Counted from the stretch's first letter, positions 26,524 through 34,990 are shown. The stretch: 44,189 bases of DNA from Lachnospiraceae bacterium UBA4292 (GCA_002395865.1 DGVE01000031.1:1-44189); one strand, 5' to 3'. The notes: generated by a model from the letters alone, not told the origin. A program made the numbers and translations.

Positions 26524-29130
26524 TTAACCTGCGAGTCCGCCAGTGTAGAAGTACTTTGTCATTCCATCGTAATGGACCACAATAACTATTCTTTCAAATC
26601 TTCCGGCTTCAAATTCCACCTTCGGCTGGTAAAACTCCATATATCTGTCTTCCGAGAGATATGCCTTCATAAACATCACCCCATCCAGAGCTGAAGTATC
26701 AAACAGAGTCTCAAGATAGTGATCCCCTCCCATCAGAAGCATGTACAGCTCCCTCGCAGTCGACGTTTCAGCCATAGCGGCTATACTCGGGTTACGGATA
26801 CCCTCCTCCGTAAAGTAGATATCACCCTCGGCGATATCCATATTGTGGGAATAGTCCTCCACACTGAATACGCTGTTATAGAACTGTACCCTCCAGGCTC
26901 CACCGTCTGCGGCATATTCCAGCACCAGCCGGCCATATTCCTCCGATACATACAAAACAGGTGTCTTCACACCGGCTATATTTATCTCCCCATCCTCTTT
27001 GGGATAGCTTCCCTCCATATACCGAAGCTCAGGCTCTATGATCTCTACGCCTCTCTCCTCAAGGCATTCTCTGAACAACTCATCACTGCCGTACAGATCT
27101 CCGTACTTGGCATACAATAGCTCTTTCTCTGGTCCCGCATAATACTGTTGTCCCCTGTATAGCTCTCCGTCGTAGACCATATATATTTTTTCGCCTGTAA
27201 TATCACCGGTGCCCAATATCACCCTTCTGTCGATAGCCGCAGTTATCTCCGACTTTATCTTTCTCTCCTTACTTTCGGAGATCAGATACTCCTGCGCGTA
27301 TCTTCTGGCAAATTCCAGACTGATCTGCGAGAGCATATCCACGCCAAACTGTATCACCTTGAAGCCGTAGGGATCATTATCGTCGAGCTGAAGCACACCG
27401 AACAGCCTCACTCCGTTTGAAAGGGTCTTTGTTATGACCGCGACATCATTCAGAGTGATCCTGCTGTCATATTGCTTCAAGGAAGCATATGCAAATGCCC
27501 TCAGGTTATCGACGCCTTCACCGCTGAAGTCCCAGCCGCTCCTTAAGATCCTGTCGTTATCTATCAGCGCCTGCTCCGCCGCTGTGAGCCCGCCTGCGTC
27601 CTCCGCATCATAGTGCACGGACATATCACGGTCCGCATTCAGATCAAGCTCAGGCTGCTTATATTTATCCGGAAAGATTCTGAACTGATTCTGCGCATTA
27701 TTATAGTCCTTCCACCAATTATCATTCAGCACGGACACATCGGGATTGGTGCAGGGCAGTACCCCGATAGAACCGTAATATTCGATCACCCTGTCGTCAA
27801 ATACATCTCCATAGCCCTCGACGTCATAATGCCTGGTCTTTATATAACTTCCGGCACCTGTCTGGAACATACTCTTATTGCCGTAAATAAGCAGGTTCAG
27901 ACGGTCGCCATAGTCGGCATCCCCGAGTGTGGAGCATTCGATTCCTGTCTTTTTCACAGTCGCCAGAACTCCCCTTATCAGGGACTTCACCTTTTCCTTA
28001 TCCGCGTCGGAGATATCCGTCCTGATCTTTCCGAGACCGACGCAGTAATTATCCTTCAGATAATACTCACCCGAGGAGCCGTTTACAGCCATGAACAGGT
28101 TCTCTATCGGAAGGTAGTCCTTCAAGAACACCCTGTAACTGTACATTACATAATCGGGGCTTCCCGTGCCTCTCAGATCCTCTGTGAGCTGCTCTTTTGT
28201 GACCTCCCTGTTCGTGAACACGTATTCATTCACGAACTCAAGGCGAACTCTCTCCTCGGAGACCTCGTTATAATATTCTCCGGGTATCTCATAGCAGTAC
28301 CAGCCTTTCGGCACCGCCATCTTCATATTCGGGGCTTCCGGAACGTATATGGGAGAATATGATATGGTTCCCTCATCGCCCTCCTCTATAAATATGTCCT
28401 GCCCATAGGTATCAGGCAGCGTACCCGCTGTCTTGAACTTCATATACGAATCACTCGTTCTGAAGCCGAACCTCTTAGGGTCCACGCTAAAAAGCACATC
28501 TCTTCTGCTTACATATTCCGCCTCACCTGTCCGAAGCGACCAATAAGCCTCGGATACATCATATATCCCGAGCTCATAGTCAAGCACATCTTCATACTCC
28601 AAAGGATACCGCCCCGCCGCGTCATAATTTGCGCAGTAGCAATCATTTTCCTTATCATAGTTCAGAAAATATATCCACTTCTCCCCCTTGTTCATGGGAG
28701 TAAGTCCCGAATAGCTCACCAGCTTGTTTTCATCCTCCAGATAGGCGTAATCCTGCTCTATGGTTATGGCATCGCCCTCGGAGGCATCTCCCCTTATCAC
28801 TCTGTCGATGGTAAAGCTGTTCGTACTCCTGCAGGAGCTGAGCACCCATCTGCCGAGAGCTTCGTTGTATGTCTGCGTGACTGTCTGTCTCGTATTGTCC
28901 GTAAAATGCCCTGTGACCACGAGCTGTGAGGTCTGTGCGAGCTGTTTTATACTCCCGGGCATCTCCTGCACATCCCCGCCTGATACGCGGACTATCTCCG
29001 CCATACCGAGGGGAACGGCATACGTGACCACGGTCTCTGCGACCCTGGTTTCCTCAACAGACTCCTCGGTCGCGCAGCCGCTCAAAGCAGATATCAAGAT
29101 AAATACAAGCAATATCCACGCTCTTCTCAT
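26524..29130 (-). CDS. Lipoprotein, paralogue 3, with a C-terminal extension; first gene of the module 2 operon
   Basis: 868 residues. Lipobox in FILISALSGC after MRRAW. ATG 29130 has GGTGAAAG ahead; the frame continues upstream to 29208 through a terminator hairpin, which argues against that longer start. It has the family blocks (TSQLVVTGHFTDNTRQTVTQ, RVIRGDASEG, ITIEQDYAYL, GLTPMNKGEKWIYFLNYD, LFGVLQLDDNDPYGFKVIQFG) up to about residue 630. The last 230 residues or so (from YRGQQYYAGPEKELLYAKYG to YFYTGGLAG) are not in the other two copies and I do not recognise them. Predicted membrane-anchored external protein, transcribed ahead of the sigma gene. Confidence 0.82.
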   Translation of the reverse strand: MRRAWILLVFILISALSGCATEESVEETRVAETVVTYAVPLGMAEIVRVSGGDVQEMPGSIKQLAQTSQLVVTGHFTDNTRQTVTQTYNEALGRWVLSSCRSTNSFTIDRVIRGDASEGDAITIEQDYAYLEDENKLVSYSGLTPMNKGEKWIYFLNYDKENDCYCANYDAAGRYPLEYEDVLDYELGIYDVSEAYWSLRTGEAEYVSRRDVLFSVDPKRFGFRTSDSYMKFKTAGTLPDTYGQDIFIEEGDEGTISYSPIYVPEAPNMKMAVPKGWYCYEIPGEYYNEVSEERVRLEFVNEYVFTNREVTKEQLTEDLRGTGSPDYVMYSYRVFLKDYLPIENLFMAVNGSSGEYYLKDNYCVGLGKIRTDISDADKEKVKSLIRGVLATVKKTGIECSTLGDADYGDRLNLLIYGNKSMFQTGAGSYIKTRHYDVEGYGDVFDDRVIEYYGSIGVLPCTNPDVSVLNDNWWKDYNNAQNQFRIFPDKYKQPELDLNADRDMSVHYDAEDAGGLTAAEQALIDNDRILRSGWDFSGEGVDNLRAFAYASLKQYDSRITLNDVAVITKTLSNGVRLFGVLQLDDNDPYGFKVIQFGVDMLSQISLEFARRYAQEYLISESKERKIKSEITAAIDRRVILGTGDITGEKIYMVYDGELYRGQQYYAGPEKELLYAKYGDLYGSDELFRECLEERGVEIIEPELRYMEGSYPKEDGEINIAGVKTPVLYVSEEYGRLVLEYAADGGAWRVQFYNSVFSVEDYSHNMDIAEGDIYFTEEGIRNPSIAAMAETSTARELYMLLMGGDHYLETLFDTSALDGVMFMKAYLSEDRYMEFYQPKVEFEAGRFERIVIVVHYDGMTKYFYTGGLAG

Positions 29131-29154
29131 ATCTTTCACCAACACATTCATAAC

Positions 29155-29205
29155 AAAAAGGCTGCGAAGCCCTGCCCGTGCGTAACAGGCGAACTTCGCA
29201 GCCTT
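29155..29205 (-). terminator. Terminator or attenuator between the PIN/NYN-like gene and the module 2 operon
   Basis: A 12-bp stem (GGCTGCGAAG / CTTCGCAGCC and flanking bases) with a long loop is followed by five Ts on the minus strand. It begins six bases after the PIN/NYN-like stop and ends 25 bases before the lipoprotein ATG at 29130. Confidence 0.75.
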
Positions 29206-29210
29206 CAAAC

Positions 29211-30014
29211 TTAAGGTCTCTCCTTCTGGTACTCGTCGAAATATGCCATCACTCTGTCGAGGTAGCTGACATTTCTTCCGCCGAGGGCAGTTGAGGCTCT
29301 TTCAATAAAGCTCTCCCTGTCATGGCACTTCTCCATAAATGCCACCAGCTGGCTGATGTAAGGCTCCGGCACGGTGCCGTCCTTCTCCATCTTCTCCATA
29401 AAGCCTCTTCTGAACTGCTCTCTCTGCTTCCTGGTGACCGGCTTCAGCCCGAAGGTGAAACCCCTGGGCTTCTTCTTCTCGACCACGGGTTCCGCGGTCT
29501 CCTTGACCGGTCCCCCGAGAGCCTTGTACTCTCTGCCCGAGAGCGTACCGCGCTTATCCGCCTGTATGGCCATGACATCATCAGCCTCTATGGTTATGAG
29601 CGAATCGGACTTATCGGGAAGAGGCTTCATGTAGCTCTCATGCAGGCACTGGTAGATGCTCTCATGAAATCCTATGAAAATGCCGTTGCTGAGTTCGTGG
29701 GCCATATCAATGGCCGACTCGTAGCCCTTGTCAGCGGAGATCACGAATATCTCCTTCTCCTCGTTGACTGACACTTCAAAGCCCAGATACGTGGTGATCA
29801 TGAAATCCAGTGCATTTACAGCCCTCTTCTTCAGAAGGTGCACTCTGATCTCGACTCTCCTCTCCTCATAGATCCGCAGCAGATCCATCAGAGCCTTCTG
29901 TATATTCTCATTAGAGCAGAATACCACAACCTTGTCACCGTATCCAAGCTCGGATATGCCGTACAGTCCGCGAACCGCGGTGTTCTCATAGTCCATCAAA
30001 AACACTCTCTTCAT
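29211..30014 (-). CDS. PIN/NYN-like domain protein
   Basis: 267 residues. The first 105 residues look like a PIN/NYN nuclease fold: RVFLMDYENT with Asp8, KVVVFCSNENI, NALDFMITTYLG with Asp70 and FVISADKGYES with Asp95, giving the spaced acidic residues of the metal site. Residues about 180-210 are a basic linker (KKKPRGFTFGLKPVTRKQ) and the last 65 form a separate helical unit. Family knowledge suggests an RNA-cleaving or RNA-binding role, not tested here. ATG 30014 has AAAGGAGGGAG ahead; a promoter and a terminator bracket the gene, so it can be monocistronic. It lies between the sigma operon and the palindromic element. Confidence 0.75.
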   Translation of the reverse strand: MKRVFLMDYENTAVRGLYGISELGYGDKVVVFCSNENIQKALMDLLRIYEERRVEIRVHLLKKRAVNALDFMITTYLGFEVSVNEEKEIFVISADKGYESAIDMAHELSNGIFIGFHESIYQCLHESYMKPLPDKSDSLITIEADDVMAIQADKRGTLSGREYKALGGPVKETAEPVVEKKKPRGFTFGLKPVTRKQREQFRRGFMEKMEKDGTVPEPYISQLVAFMEKCHDRESFIERASTALGGRNVSYLDRVMAYFDEYQKERP

Positions 30015-30058
30015 ACTCTCCCTCCTTTCTCCTTTATTCAGGCTCCGCCTGTACATAT

Positions 30059-30088
30059 ACTATACCACCTATCCCCCCGTAAACTCAA
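30059..30088 (-). promoter_or_regulatory. Predicted promoter of the PIN/NYN-like gene
   Basis: TTGAGT (30083-30088) and TATAGT (30059-30064) are 18 bases apart on the minus strand, about 45 bases upstream of the start. Confidence 0.5.
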
Positions 30089-30170
30089 TACCCGAATTTA
30101 CTTTTTCGCGCGGGTTTTCAGTACATACCACGGCGGCTTACTTCACAGGCTGCTGAACAGCCATCGGAGT

Positions 30171-30222
30171 AAAAAAACCCCGGCGGACACAACCTCCGCT
30201 TCGCTGCGTGATGGTCCGCCGG
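30171..30222 (-). terminator. Outward-facing terminator-like hairpin, left arm of the palindrome
   Basis: On the minus strand a GGCGGAC / GTCCGCC stem is followed by GGGG and seven Ts. It would stop transcription leaving the element towards the PIN/NYN-like gene. Confidence 0.5.
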
Positions 30223-30536
30223 AGTATTTTTACTCCTCCGGCTTACACTGCTATATGCCCGCCGCCTGCCGGTATGACCGCTACGTGTGACACGGACGTC
30301 GAAGATATATAAGCAGTTCCACTGCGACACAAAATCATTGGTCGTGTCTTGTGTAACTGCTTATATATCTCCGCCTGATAGTTACAGGCGGTGGGCTGAG
30401 GATGCTCCCGCAAGGCACGACCAATGATCTTGTGCCGCCGCGGGAGCATTCGAAGAACGCCGACGTCCGGGTAGCACGTGGTGGTTATACCAGCAGGCGG
30501 CGGGATCTGTGATGTGTAGGGAGGAGGATGAAAATA

Positions 30537-30579
30537 CCTGAGCCGACCATCACGAAGGCTGCGTCGGCGAGGGTTTTTT
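30537..30579 (+). terminator. Outward-facing terminator-like hairpin, right arm of the palindrome
   Basis: On the plus strand GCCGAC / GTCGGC, extended by flanking CC/GG, is followed by six Ts. It mirrors the minus-strand hairpin at 30171-30222 and would end a plus-strand transcript of the element. Confidence 0.55.
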
Positions 30580-30649
30580 CATCCGACGACCGTTCCGCGG
30601 CCAACAAGGTAAGCCGCCGTCATATGCGGCTATATGCATCACATTTCCG

Positions 30650-30678
30650 TTGAAAAAAGGCCGAGGATGGTATATACT
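30650..30678 (+). promoter_or_regulatory. Predicted promoter of the 30.7-33.3 kb operon
   Basis: TTGAAA (30650-30655) and TATACT (30673-30678) are 17 bases apart, 22 bases before the first start codon. Strong consensus fit. Confidence 0.7.
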
Positions 30679-30700
30679 CAAGGGACGGAGGAGGTGGCGT

Positions 30701-31171
30701 ATGAATAAGGAGTTCGTGGAATATCTGAAGGGCAGGGAGGACGTGTCGTGCCTTCTGGAGTATTTTACGCCGCGCGTCAAGGCCAGGGCGAAGGGGATAG
30801 GAACGGCCGCAGGCAAAAAGGCCGGGATGTTCGCGGGCAGGAAAGTGGTCAGAAGACTGAAGATGAGCGCCTGGCCGAAGGGCGAGAAGAAGCTGCCCAC
30901 GAAGCTTAGGAAGGTCGTGGAGATCGCAGACGATAAGCTGAACCCGCCGAAGAAGGAGGAGCCCGAGAAGAAGACCGTGAAGCCCGGGCAGAGCGTGAGG
31001 AGGTTTCTCATTGACAGCGGCCTGATGTATGATCTGTCGACACCGAAGCTGCGGAAGAAGCACGAGAAGAGGATGGCGAAGCTCGCAAAGAGGAAGAAGC
31101 CAAAGAAGGCGCCGTTTAAGATGAGACTTGCGGGGGAGCTGATGCTGCCTCTGATAGAGAAGATGATGTAA
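30701..31171 (+). CDS. Small basic protein of unknown function
   Basis: 156 residues, very rich in Lys and Arg, no membrane segment or signal. A lysine/proline-rich stretch (NPPKKEEPEKKTVKPGQ) lies in the middle and another basic run (LRKKHEKRMAKLAKRKKPKK) towards the end. No family is recognised; the composition suggests nucleic-acid or ribosome association. ATG 30701 has GGAGGAGG ahead and a good promoter; the frame opens earlier but without a ribosome site. First gene of a plus-strand operon with an aminotransferase 12 bp downstream. Confidence 0.7.
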   Translation: MNKEFVEYLKGREDVSCLLEYFTPRVKARAKGIGTAAGKKAGMFAGRKVVRRLKMSAWPKGEKKLPTKLRKVVEIADDKLNPPKKEEPEKKTVKPGQSVRRFLIDSGLMYDLSTPKLRKKHEKRMAKLAKRKKPKKAPFKMRLAGELMLPLIEKMM

Positions 31172-31183
31172 GAAGGAGAAGAC

Positions 31184-32374
31184 ATGTTAAACAAGGATTA
31201 TGTGGCGATGACCGCGGGTGAGTCGGTCATCAGGAAGATGTATATGTACGGGCTCGGCCGCGCAGCGCAGATAGGTGCTGAAAATGTATTTGATTACAGT
31301 CTGGGCAACCCCAGCGTGGCGCCGCCCGCGGAGTACACTGACGCGCTCGTGGATCTGGTGAGGAATGAGAACCCCCTGCTCGTGCACGGCTACAGCCCGA
31401 ATGTGGGCATGATGGCCGCCAGACAGGCCATAGTGGATGATCTGAATAAGAGGTTCGGCACGGATTACACCGTGAAGAACATATTCATGAGTGTCTCTGC
31501 CGCAGGAGCCATCGCGCACGCACTCAGAGCTGTGGTGACACCTGAGCTTAAGCAGAATGTGATCACATTTGCGCCGTTCTTCCCGGAGTACAGGCCCTAT
31601 GTGGGGGGTGCGGGGGCAGAGCTTCGCGTGATAAGCGCAGATACCAATGCGTTTCAGATCAATTTTGAGGAGCTCGAGAGGACGATAGATGAGAAGACCG
31701 CAGCGATCCTGGTAAATTCTCCGAACAACCCCAGCGGAGTGGTGTACTCCACCGCTACCATTGACAGGCTGGCGCAGATACTGACGGCGAAGTCGAAGGA
31801 GTTCGGCCACGTGATCTATCTCATATCCGACGAGCCCTACCGCGAGATAGTGTTCGAGGGCGTGGACGCGCCTTTTATCGCGAAGCACTATAAGGACACC
31901 ATCGTCTGCTATTCGTACAGCAAGTCCATGTCCATCCCCGGTGCCAGGACCGGCTACTGCCTGATAAACACAGAGGCCGAAGGGTACGACGATTTCGTAA
32001 ATGTGTGCGTGCAGATCTCGCGCGGCATCGGCCACAACTGCCCTCCCACACTCATGCAGCTGGCGGTGGCGAAGGCTCCCGGCGCGCTCTCCGACCTGAA
32101 GGTCTACGAGGAGAACTGCAATATACTCTATGGCGAGCTGTCCGCCATGGGCTTTGAGATCGTTAAGCCGGGCGGCACCTTCTACATGTTCCCGAAGGCT
32201 CCGAGCGGCGATGCGACCGCATTCTGTGAGAAGGCGAAGGAGTTCGACCTGATACTTGTGCCCTCCGATTCGTTCGGCGTGCCCGGTTACTTCCGCATCG
32301 CCTACTGCGTACCCACCGAGAAGGTAAAGAGGAGCCTTGAGGCGTTTAGGAAGCTCGCAGCGCTGTACTTTTGA
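31184..32374 (+). CDS. Class I/II pyridoxal-phosphate aminotransferase
   Basis: 396 residues, family length. PLP-binding marks: NNPSG (181-185), SDEPYRE (215-221), the Schiff-base Lys247 in SYSKSMSIPGARTGY, and a C-terminal Arg region (YFRIAYC) that binds the substrate carboxylate. It transfers an amino group between an amino acid and a 2-oxo acid in the cytosol; aspartate-type family, exact substrate not assignable. GAAGGAG lies ahead of ATG 31184. It is co-transcribed with the basic protein and the methyltransferase (12 bp apart). Confidence 0.93.
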   Translation: MLNKDYVAMTAGESVIRKMYMYGLGRAAQIGAENVFDYSLGNPSVAPPAEYTDALVDLVRNENPLLVHGYSPNVGMMAARQAIVDDLNKRFGTDYTVKNIFMSVSAAGAIAHALRAVVTPELKQNVITFAPFFPEYRPYVGGAGAELRVISADTNAFQINFEELERTIDEKTAAILVNSPNNPSGVVYSTATIDRLAQILTAKSKEFGHVIYLISDEPYREIVFEGVDAPFIAKHYKDTIVCYSYSKSMSIPGARTGYCLINTEAEGYDDFVNVCVQISRGIGHNCPPTLMQLAVAKAPGALSDLKVYEENCNILYGELSAMGFEIVKPGGTFYMFPKAPSGDATAFCEKAKEFDLILVPSDSFGVPGYFRIAYCVPTEKVKRSLEAFRKLAALYF

Positions 32375-32386
32375 TAGGAGCAATGT

Positions 32387-33268
32387 ATGTTTTACACCGA
32401 TAAATGGACCGACTATGAGGTCATAGACACCTCCGGCGGTGAGAAGCTGGAGCGCTGGGGAGACTATCTGCTCGTGCGTCCCGACCCGCAGGTCATCTGG
32501 AACAGCCCGAAGAAGGACAGCGGCTGGAGGAAGCCGAACGCGCACTACCACCGCTCCAACAAGGGCGGTGGCGAATGGGAGTTCTTCGATCTTCCGAAGC
32601 AGTGGAGCATAGAGTTCGCTCCCCTCGGTCTTAAGTTCTGGCTCAAGCCCTTCTCGTTCAAGCACACCGGACTGTTCCCCGAACAGGCCGCGAACTGGGA
32701 GTGGTTTTCGCAGCTTATAAAAAACGCCCGGGCCGCAGAGCCTGAGCGAAAGATAAAGGTTCTCAACCTGTTTGCCTACACAGGCGGCGCCACGCTTGCC
32801 GCCGCAGCGGCGGGAGCGCAGGTGACACACGTGGACGCGTCCAAAGGCATGGTCGGCTGGGCGAAGGAGAACGCCGTGCTCTCCGGCCAAGGGGACGCAC
32901 CGATAAGGTGGCTCGTCGATGACTGCGGTAAATTCGTGGAGCGCGAGATCCGCAGGGGCAACAAGTACGACGCCATTATCATGGACCCGCCCTCCTACGG
33001 ACGCGGTCCCGGCGGCGAGGTCTGGAAGCTCGAGGACGCCCTTCACCCTCTGGTGAAGAACTGCGCGCTGCTGCTCTCTGACCGCCCCCTCTTCTTTTTG
33101 ATCAACTCCTACACCACAGGCTTCGCGCCGGGTGTGCTGACCTATCTTCTTAAACTCGAGGTCGGCTCTAAATATGATGGCACCATCGTCTCCGACGAGC
33201 TCTGCCTGCCTGTTAAGGGAGGATTCTTCCTGCCCTGCGGCAGCTCGGGGAGGTTTGAAGGGAAATAA
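32387..33268 (+). CDS. SAM-dependent methyltransferase, rRNA-cytosine type (COG1092-like)
   Basis: 293 residues. SAM-binding motif I VLNLFAYTGGATLAAA (125-140), the following acidic strand VTHVDASKG, and catalytic motif DPPSYGRG (200-207), the pattern of the RlmI/RlmK-like family that methylates RNA bases. The N-terminal part (FKHTGLFPEQAANWEW) is also typical of that family. Substrate position not assignable. GATAGGAGC precedes the ATG. A bidirectional terminator follows. Confidence 0.88.
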   Translation: MFYTDKWTDYEVIDTSGGEKLERWGDYLLVRPDPQVIWNSPKKDSGWRKPNAHYHRSNKGGGEWEFFDLPKQWSIEFAPLGLKFWLKPFSFKHTGLFPEQAANWEWFSQLIKNARAAEPERKIKVLNLFAYTGGATLAAAAAGAQVTHVDASKGMVGWAKENAVLSGQGDAPIRWLVDDCGKFVEREIRRGNKYDAIIMDPPSYGRGPGGEVWKLEDALHPLVKNCALLLSDRPLFFLINSYTTGFAPGVLTYLLKLEVGSKYDGTIVSDELCLPVKGGFFLPCGSSGRFEGK

Positions 33269-33309
33269 AAAAGGTCCTTCGACTCGCTTCGCGAATCGAA
33301 GGATCTTTT
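33267..33309. terminator. Bidirectional terminator between convergent genes
   Basis: A 12-bp stem (AAGGTCCTTCGA with TCGAAGGATCTT, one G-U) has six As before it and four Ts after it, serving the methyltransferase on the plus strand and the COG2426-like gene on the minus strand. Confidence 0.88.
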
Positions 33310-33860
33310 CACGTTCCCGCAAATATCGCCCCGAAGAGTCCGGCGCTTAAGAGGCCCATTATGATGCCTGCGAGCACCACTCCTGCCATGACAGCGACTA
33401 CGCTCTTCTTAAAGTCCAGATCCAGTATGGATGCCGCCAGCGTCCCTGTCCACGCACCCGTACCCGGTACCGGTATGCCAACGAAGAGCAGAAGAGCTAC
33501 GTACACGCCGCCCTTTGCCTTCTCCATGAGCTTTCTTCCGCCCTTCTCACCCTTCTTCATGCAGAAGTCGCAGAAGCGTGAAAATGTGCCCGCTATAGGG
33601 CGCTTTTTTTCGATAACATTGCCCTGCTCATCAGTCAAGGTGCGGACTCTTTCCAGTCCCTGCCCCCAGACGATGACCTTCCTCGCGAAGAAAAAGATCA
33701 CGGGCACGGGGAGCATATTTCCGACGATGGCTATAACATAGCACATCGGCAGGCTGAGCTCGGCTCCACCATTTATAAAACCTATTGCGTAGGGTATCGC
33801 TCCGCGAAGCTCGATGAGCGGTACCATTGATATCAAAAAGATAAGTATGTAATGCAGCAT
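33309..33860 (-). CDS. Small multidrug-export-family membrane protein (COG2426-like)
   Basis: 183 residues with about four membrane helices. The N-terminal LISMVPLIELRGAIPYAIGF and the glycine-rich GIPVPGTGAWTGTLAASIL are hallmarks of the COG2426 family, annotated as a small multidrug exporter though its transport role is little tested. It starts one base after the aroB stop with only a weak ribosome site, so it is probably translated by coupling to aroB. Confidence 0.85.
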   Translation of the reverse strand: MLHYILIFLISMVPLIELRGAIPYAIGFINGGAELSLPMCYVIAIVGNMLPVPVIFFFARKVIVWGQGLERVRTLTDEQGNVIEKKRPIAGTFSRFCDFCMKKGEKGGRKLMEKAKGGVYVALLLFVGIPVPGTGAWTGTLAASILDLDFKKSVVAVMAGVVLAGIIMGLLSAGLFGAIFAGT

Positions 33861-33861
33861 A

Positions 33862-34971
33862 TCACAGGCGCATTATGACAGAGCGCGCCTCCTCCTCACT
33901 TATTTGTACGGAATAGATGTTTTCACCGAAGCAGGCCATGTCGCCTATGCCCTTCTGAAGAACAAAGCGAAGTTTACCGTCCCGGACCTTCTTATCGGTG
34001 TAGAGCTTTTTGACCAGCGCCTCCCTGTCGATATACTCGGGCACCGAAACGGGAAGCTTTGCCCGAAGAAGCAGGCTCCTTAGCCTCTCCTCCTGTGCCT
34101 CGCTCATAAGTCCCCTCGATACAGACAGCTTTGCAGCTCCCATGAGTCCTATCGACACCGCCTCGCCGTGCAGAAGCCGGTAATCGCTCTCGGTCTCTAT
34201 GGCCCTTCCGATGGTGTGGCCGAGGTTCAATATTTCTCTCAGGCCGCTCTCCCTCTCGTCCTTCATGACCACATCGTATTTTACCCTGCAGTTTTCCTCG
34301 GATATAAATGCGCACGCCTCCTTATCAAGCGCGAGCACCCTTTCGATATTCTCCTCGAGGTACTCAAAAAGCCTCCTGCTTCCTAAGCACCCGTGCTTTA
34401 TCGTCTCCGCCAGACCGCTCGATAACTGCCTTTCGGGAAGCGTCTTCCACGTGGCAATGTCTATGTAGACCTTCTCCGGCTGATTGAAGAGTCCTATCAG
34501 ATTCGTCGCAAGGGGTGTATCCACTGCGGTCTTTCCGCCGACGGATGCGTCCGCCGCCGCCAGAAGCGTAGTGGCATAGTTTATAAACGGCACGCCTCGT
34601 CCGAAGGTTCCGGCCACGAATCCGGCGAGGTCGGTGACCACTCCGCCTCCCACAGCTATCACGGCGCAGTCACGCTTAAGCCCCGCAGAGAGCATGGTAT
34701 CCTCCACATACTCCTTCATGGCGCGGGTCTTGGACTTTTCTCCGGCAGGTATCACCACCCGGATGACGCTGTATCCTGCCCCCTTCAGCTTTTCATCGAT
34801 CGCCTGTGCATACAGCCCGTCGACATTGTCATCCGTCACCAGCGCCAGTCTCTTTCTGCCCGGAAGCAGAGCCGGCAGATCCTCCACCAGCTTGTCTGCC
34901 AGATCGTAGCCCGTCTCTATCTCGTAGCTGTCGTCAACCACCTTCTTCAGTTCGACATTGAAACTGCTCAT
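33862..34971 (-). CDS. aroB: 3-dehydroquinate synthase
   Basis: 369 residues, family length. Converts DAHP to 3-dehydroquinate in the shikimate pathway, cytosolic, NAD- and metal-dependent. Motifs: IPAGEKSK, the NAD-binding GGGVVTDLAGFVAGTFGRG, TTLLAAADASVGGKTAVD, and metal ligands in ETIKHG, LNLGHTIGRAIE and LLHGEAVSIG. ATG 34971 has GAGAGGA ahead. A promoter and a short perfect palindrome lie upstream. No other shikimate genes are in the window. Confidence 0.96.
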   Translation of the reverse strand: MSSFNVELKKVVDDSYEIETGYDLADKLVEDLPALLPGRKRLALVTDDNVDGLYAQAIDEKLKGAGYSVIRVVIPAGEKSKTRAMKEYVEDTMLSAGLKRDCAVIAVGGGVVTDLAGFVAGTFGRGVPFINYATTLLAAADASVGGKTAVDTPLATNLIGLFNQPEKVYIDIATWKTLPERQLSSGLAETIKHGCLGSRRLFEYLEENIERVLALDKEACAFISEENCRVKYDVVMKDERESGLREILNLGHTIGRAIETESDYRLLHGEAVSIGLMGAAKLSVSRGLMSEAQEERLRSLLLRAKLPVSVPEYIDREALVKKLYTDKKVRDGKLRFVLQKGIGDMACFGENIYSVQISEEEARSVIMRL

Positions 34972-34990
34972 ATCATTCCTCTCCTTGTGC

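Larger units (their letters stand above)
30131..30619. other. Large imperfect palindrome with internal hairpins and loop-loop complementarity; possible structured RNA or mobile element
   Basis: The 644-bp space 30057-30700 has no credible gene. Nested inverted repeats run through it: 30131-30141 with 30609-30619 (11 of 11), 30163-30178 with 30573-30586, 30207-30239 with 30520-30554, and 30258-30301 with 30461-30504 (44 against 44 bases, about 7 differences). Inside are a perfect 16-bp stem (30303-30318 / 30355-30370), a 7-bp hairpin (30371-30391) and a 10-bp stem (30402-30411 / 30440-30449). Loop bases 30334-30346 are perfectly complementary to 30416-30428 (13 bases). In the 44-bp arm more differences would be G-U on the plus strand (4) than on the minus (1), hinting at a plus-strand RNA. 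Function unknown. Confidence 0.75.

Noticed and set aside
30118..30449. Short open frames within the palindromic region
   Set aside because: They are Arg/Pro/Ser-rich, lack ribosome sites and follow the inverted-repeat symmetry rather than any protein pattern.
31187..33322. 711-codon open frame on the minus strand
   Set aside because: It lies antisense to the aminotransferase and methyltransferase, which have clear family motifs; the reading is low-complexity (His/Arg/Leu-rich) and reflects codon bias of the plus-strand genes.
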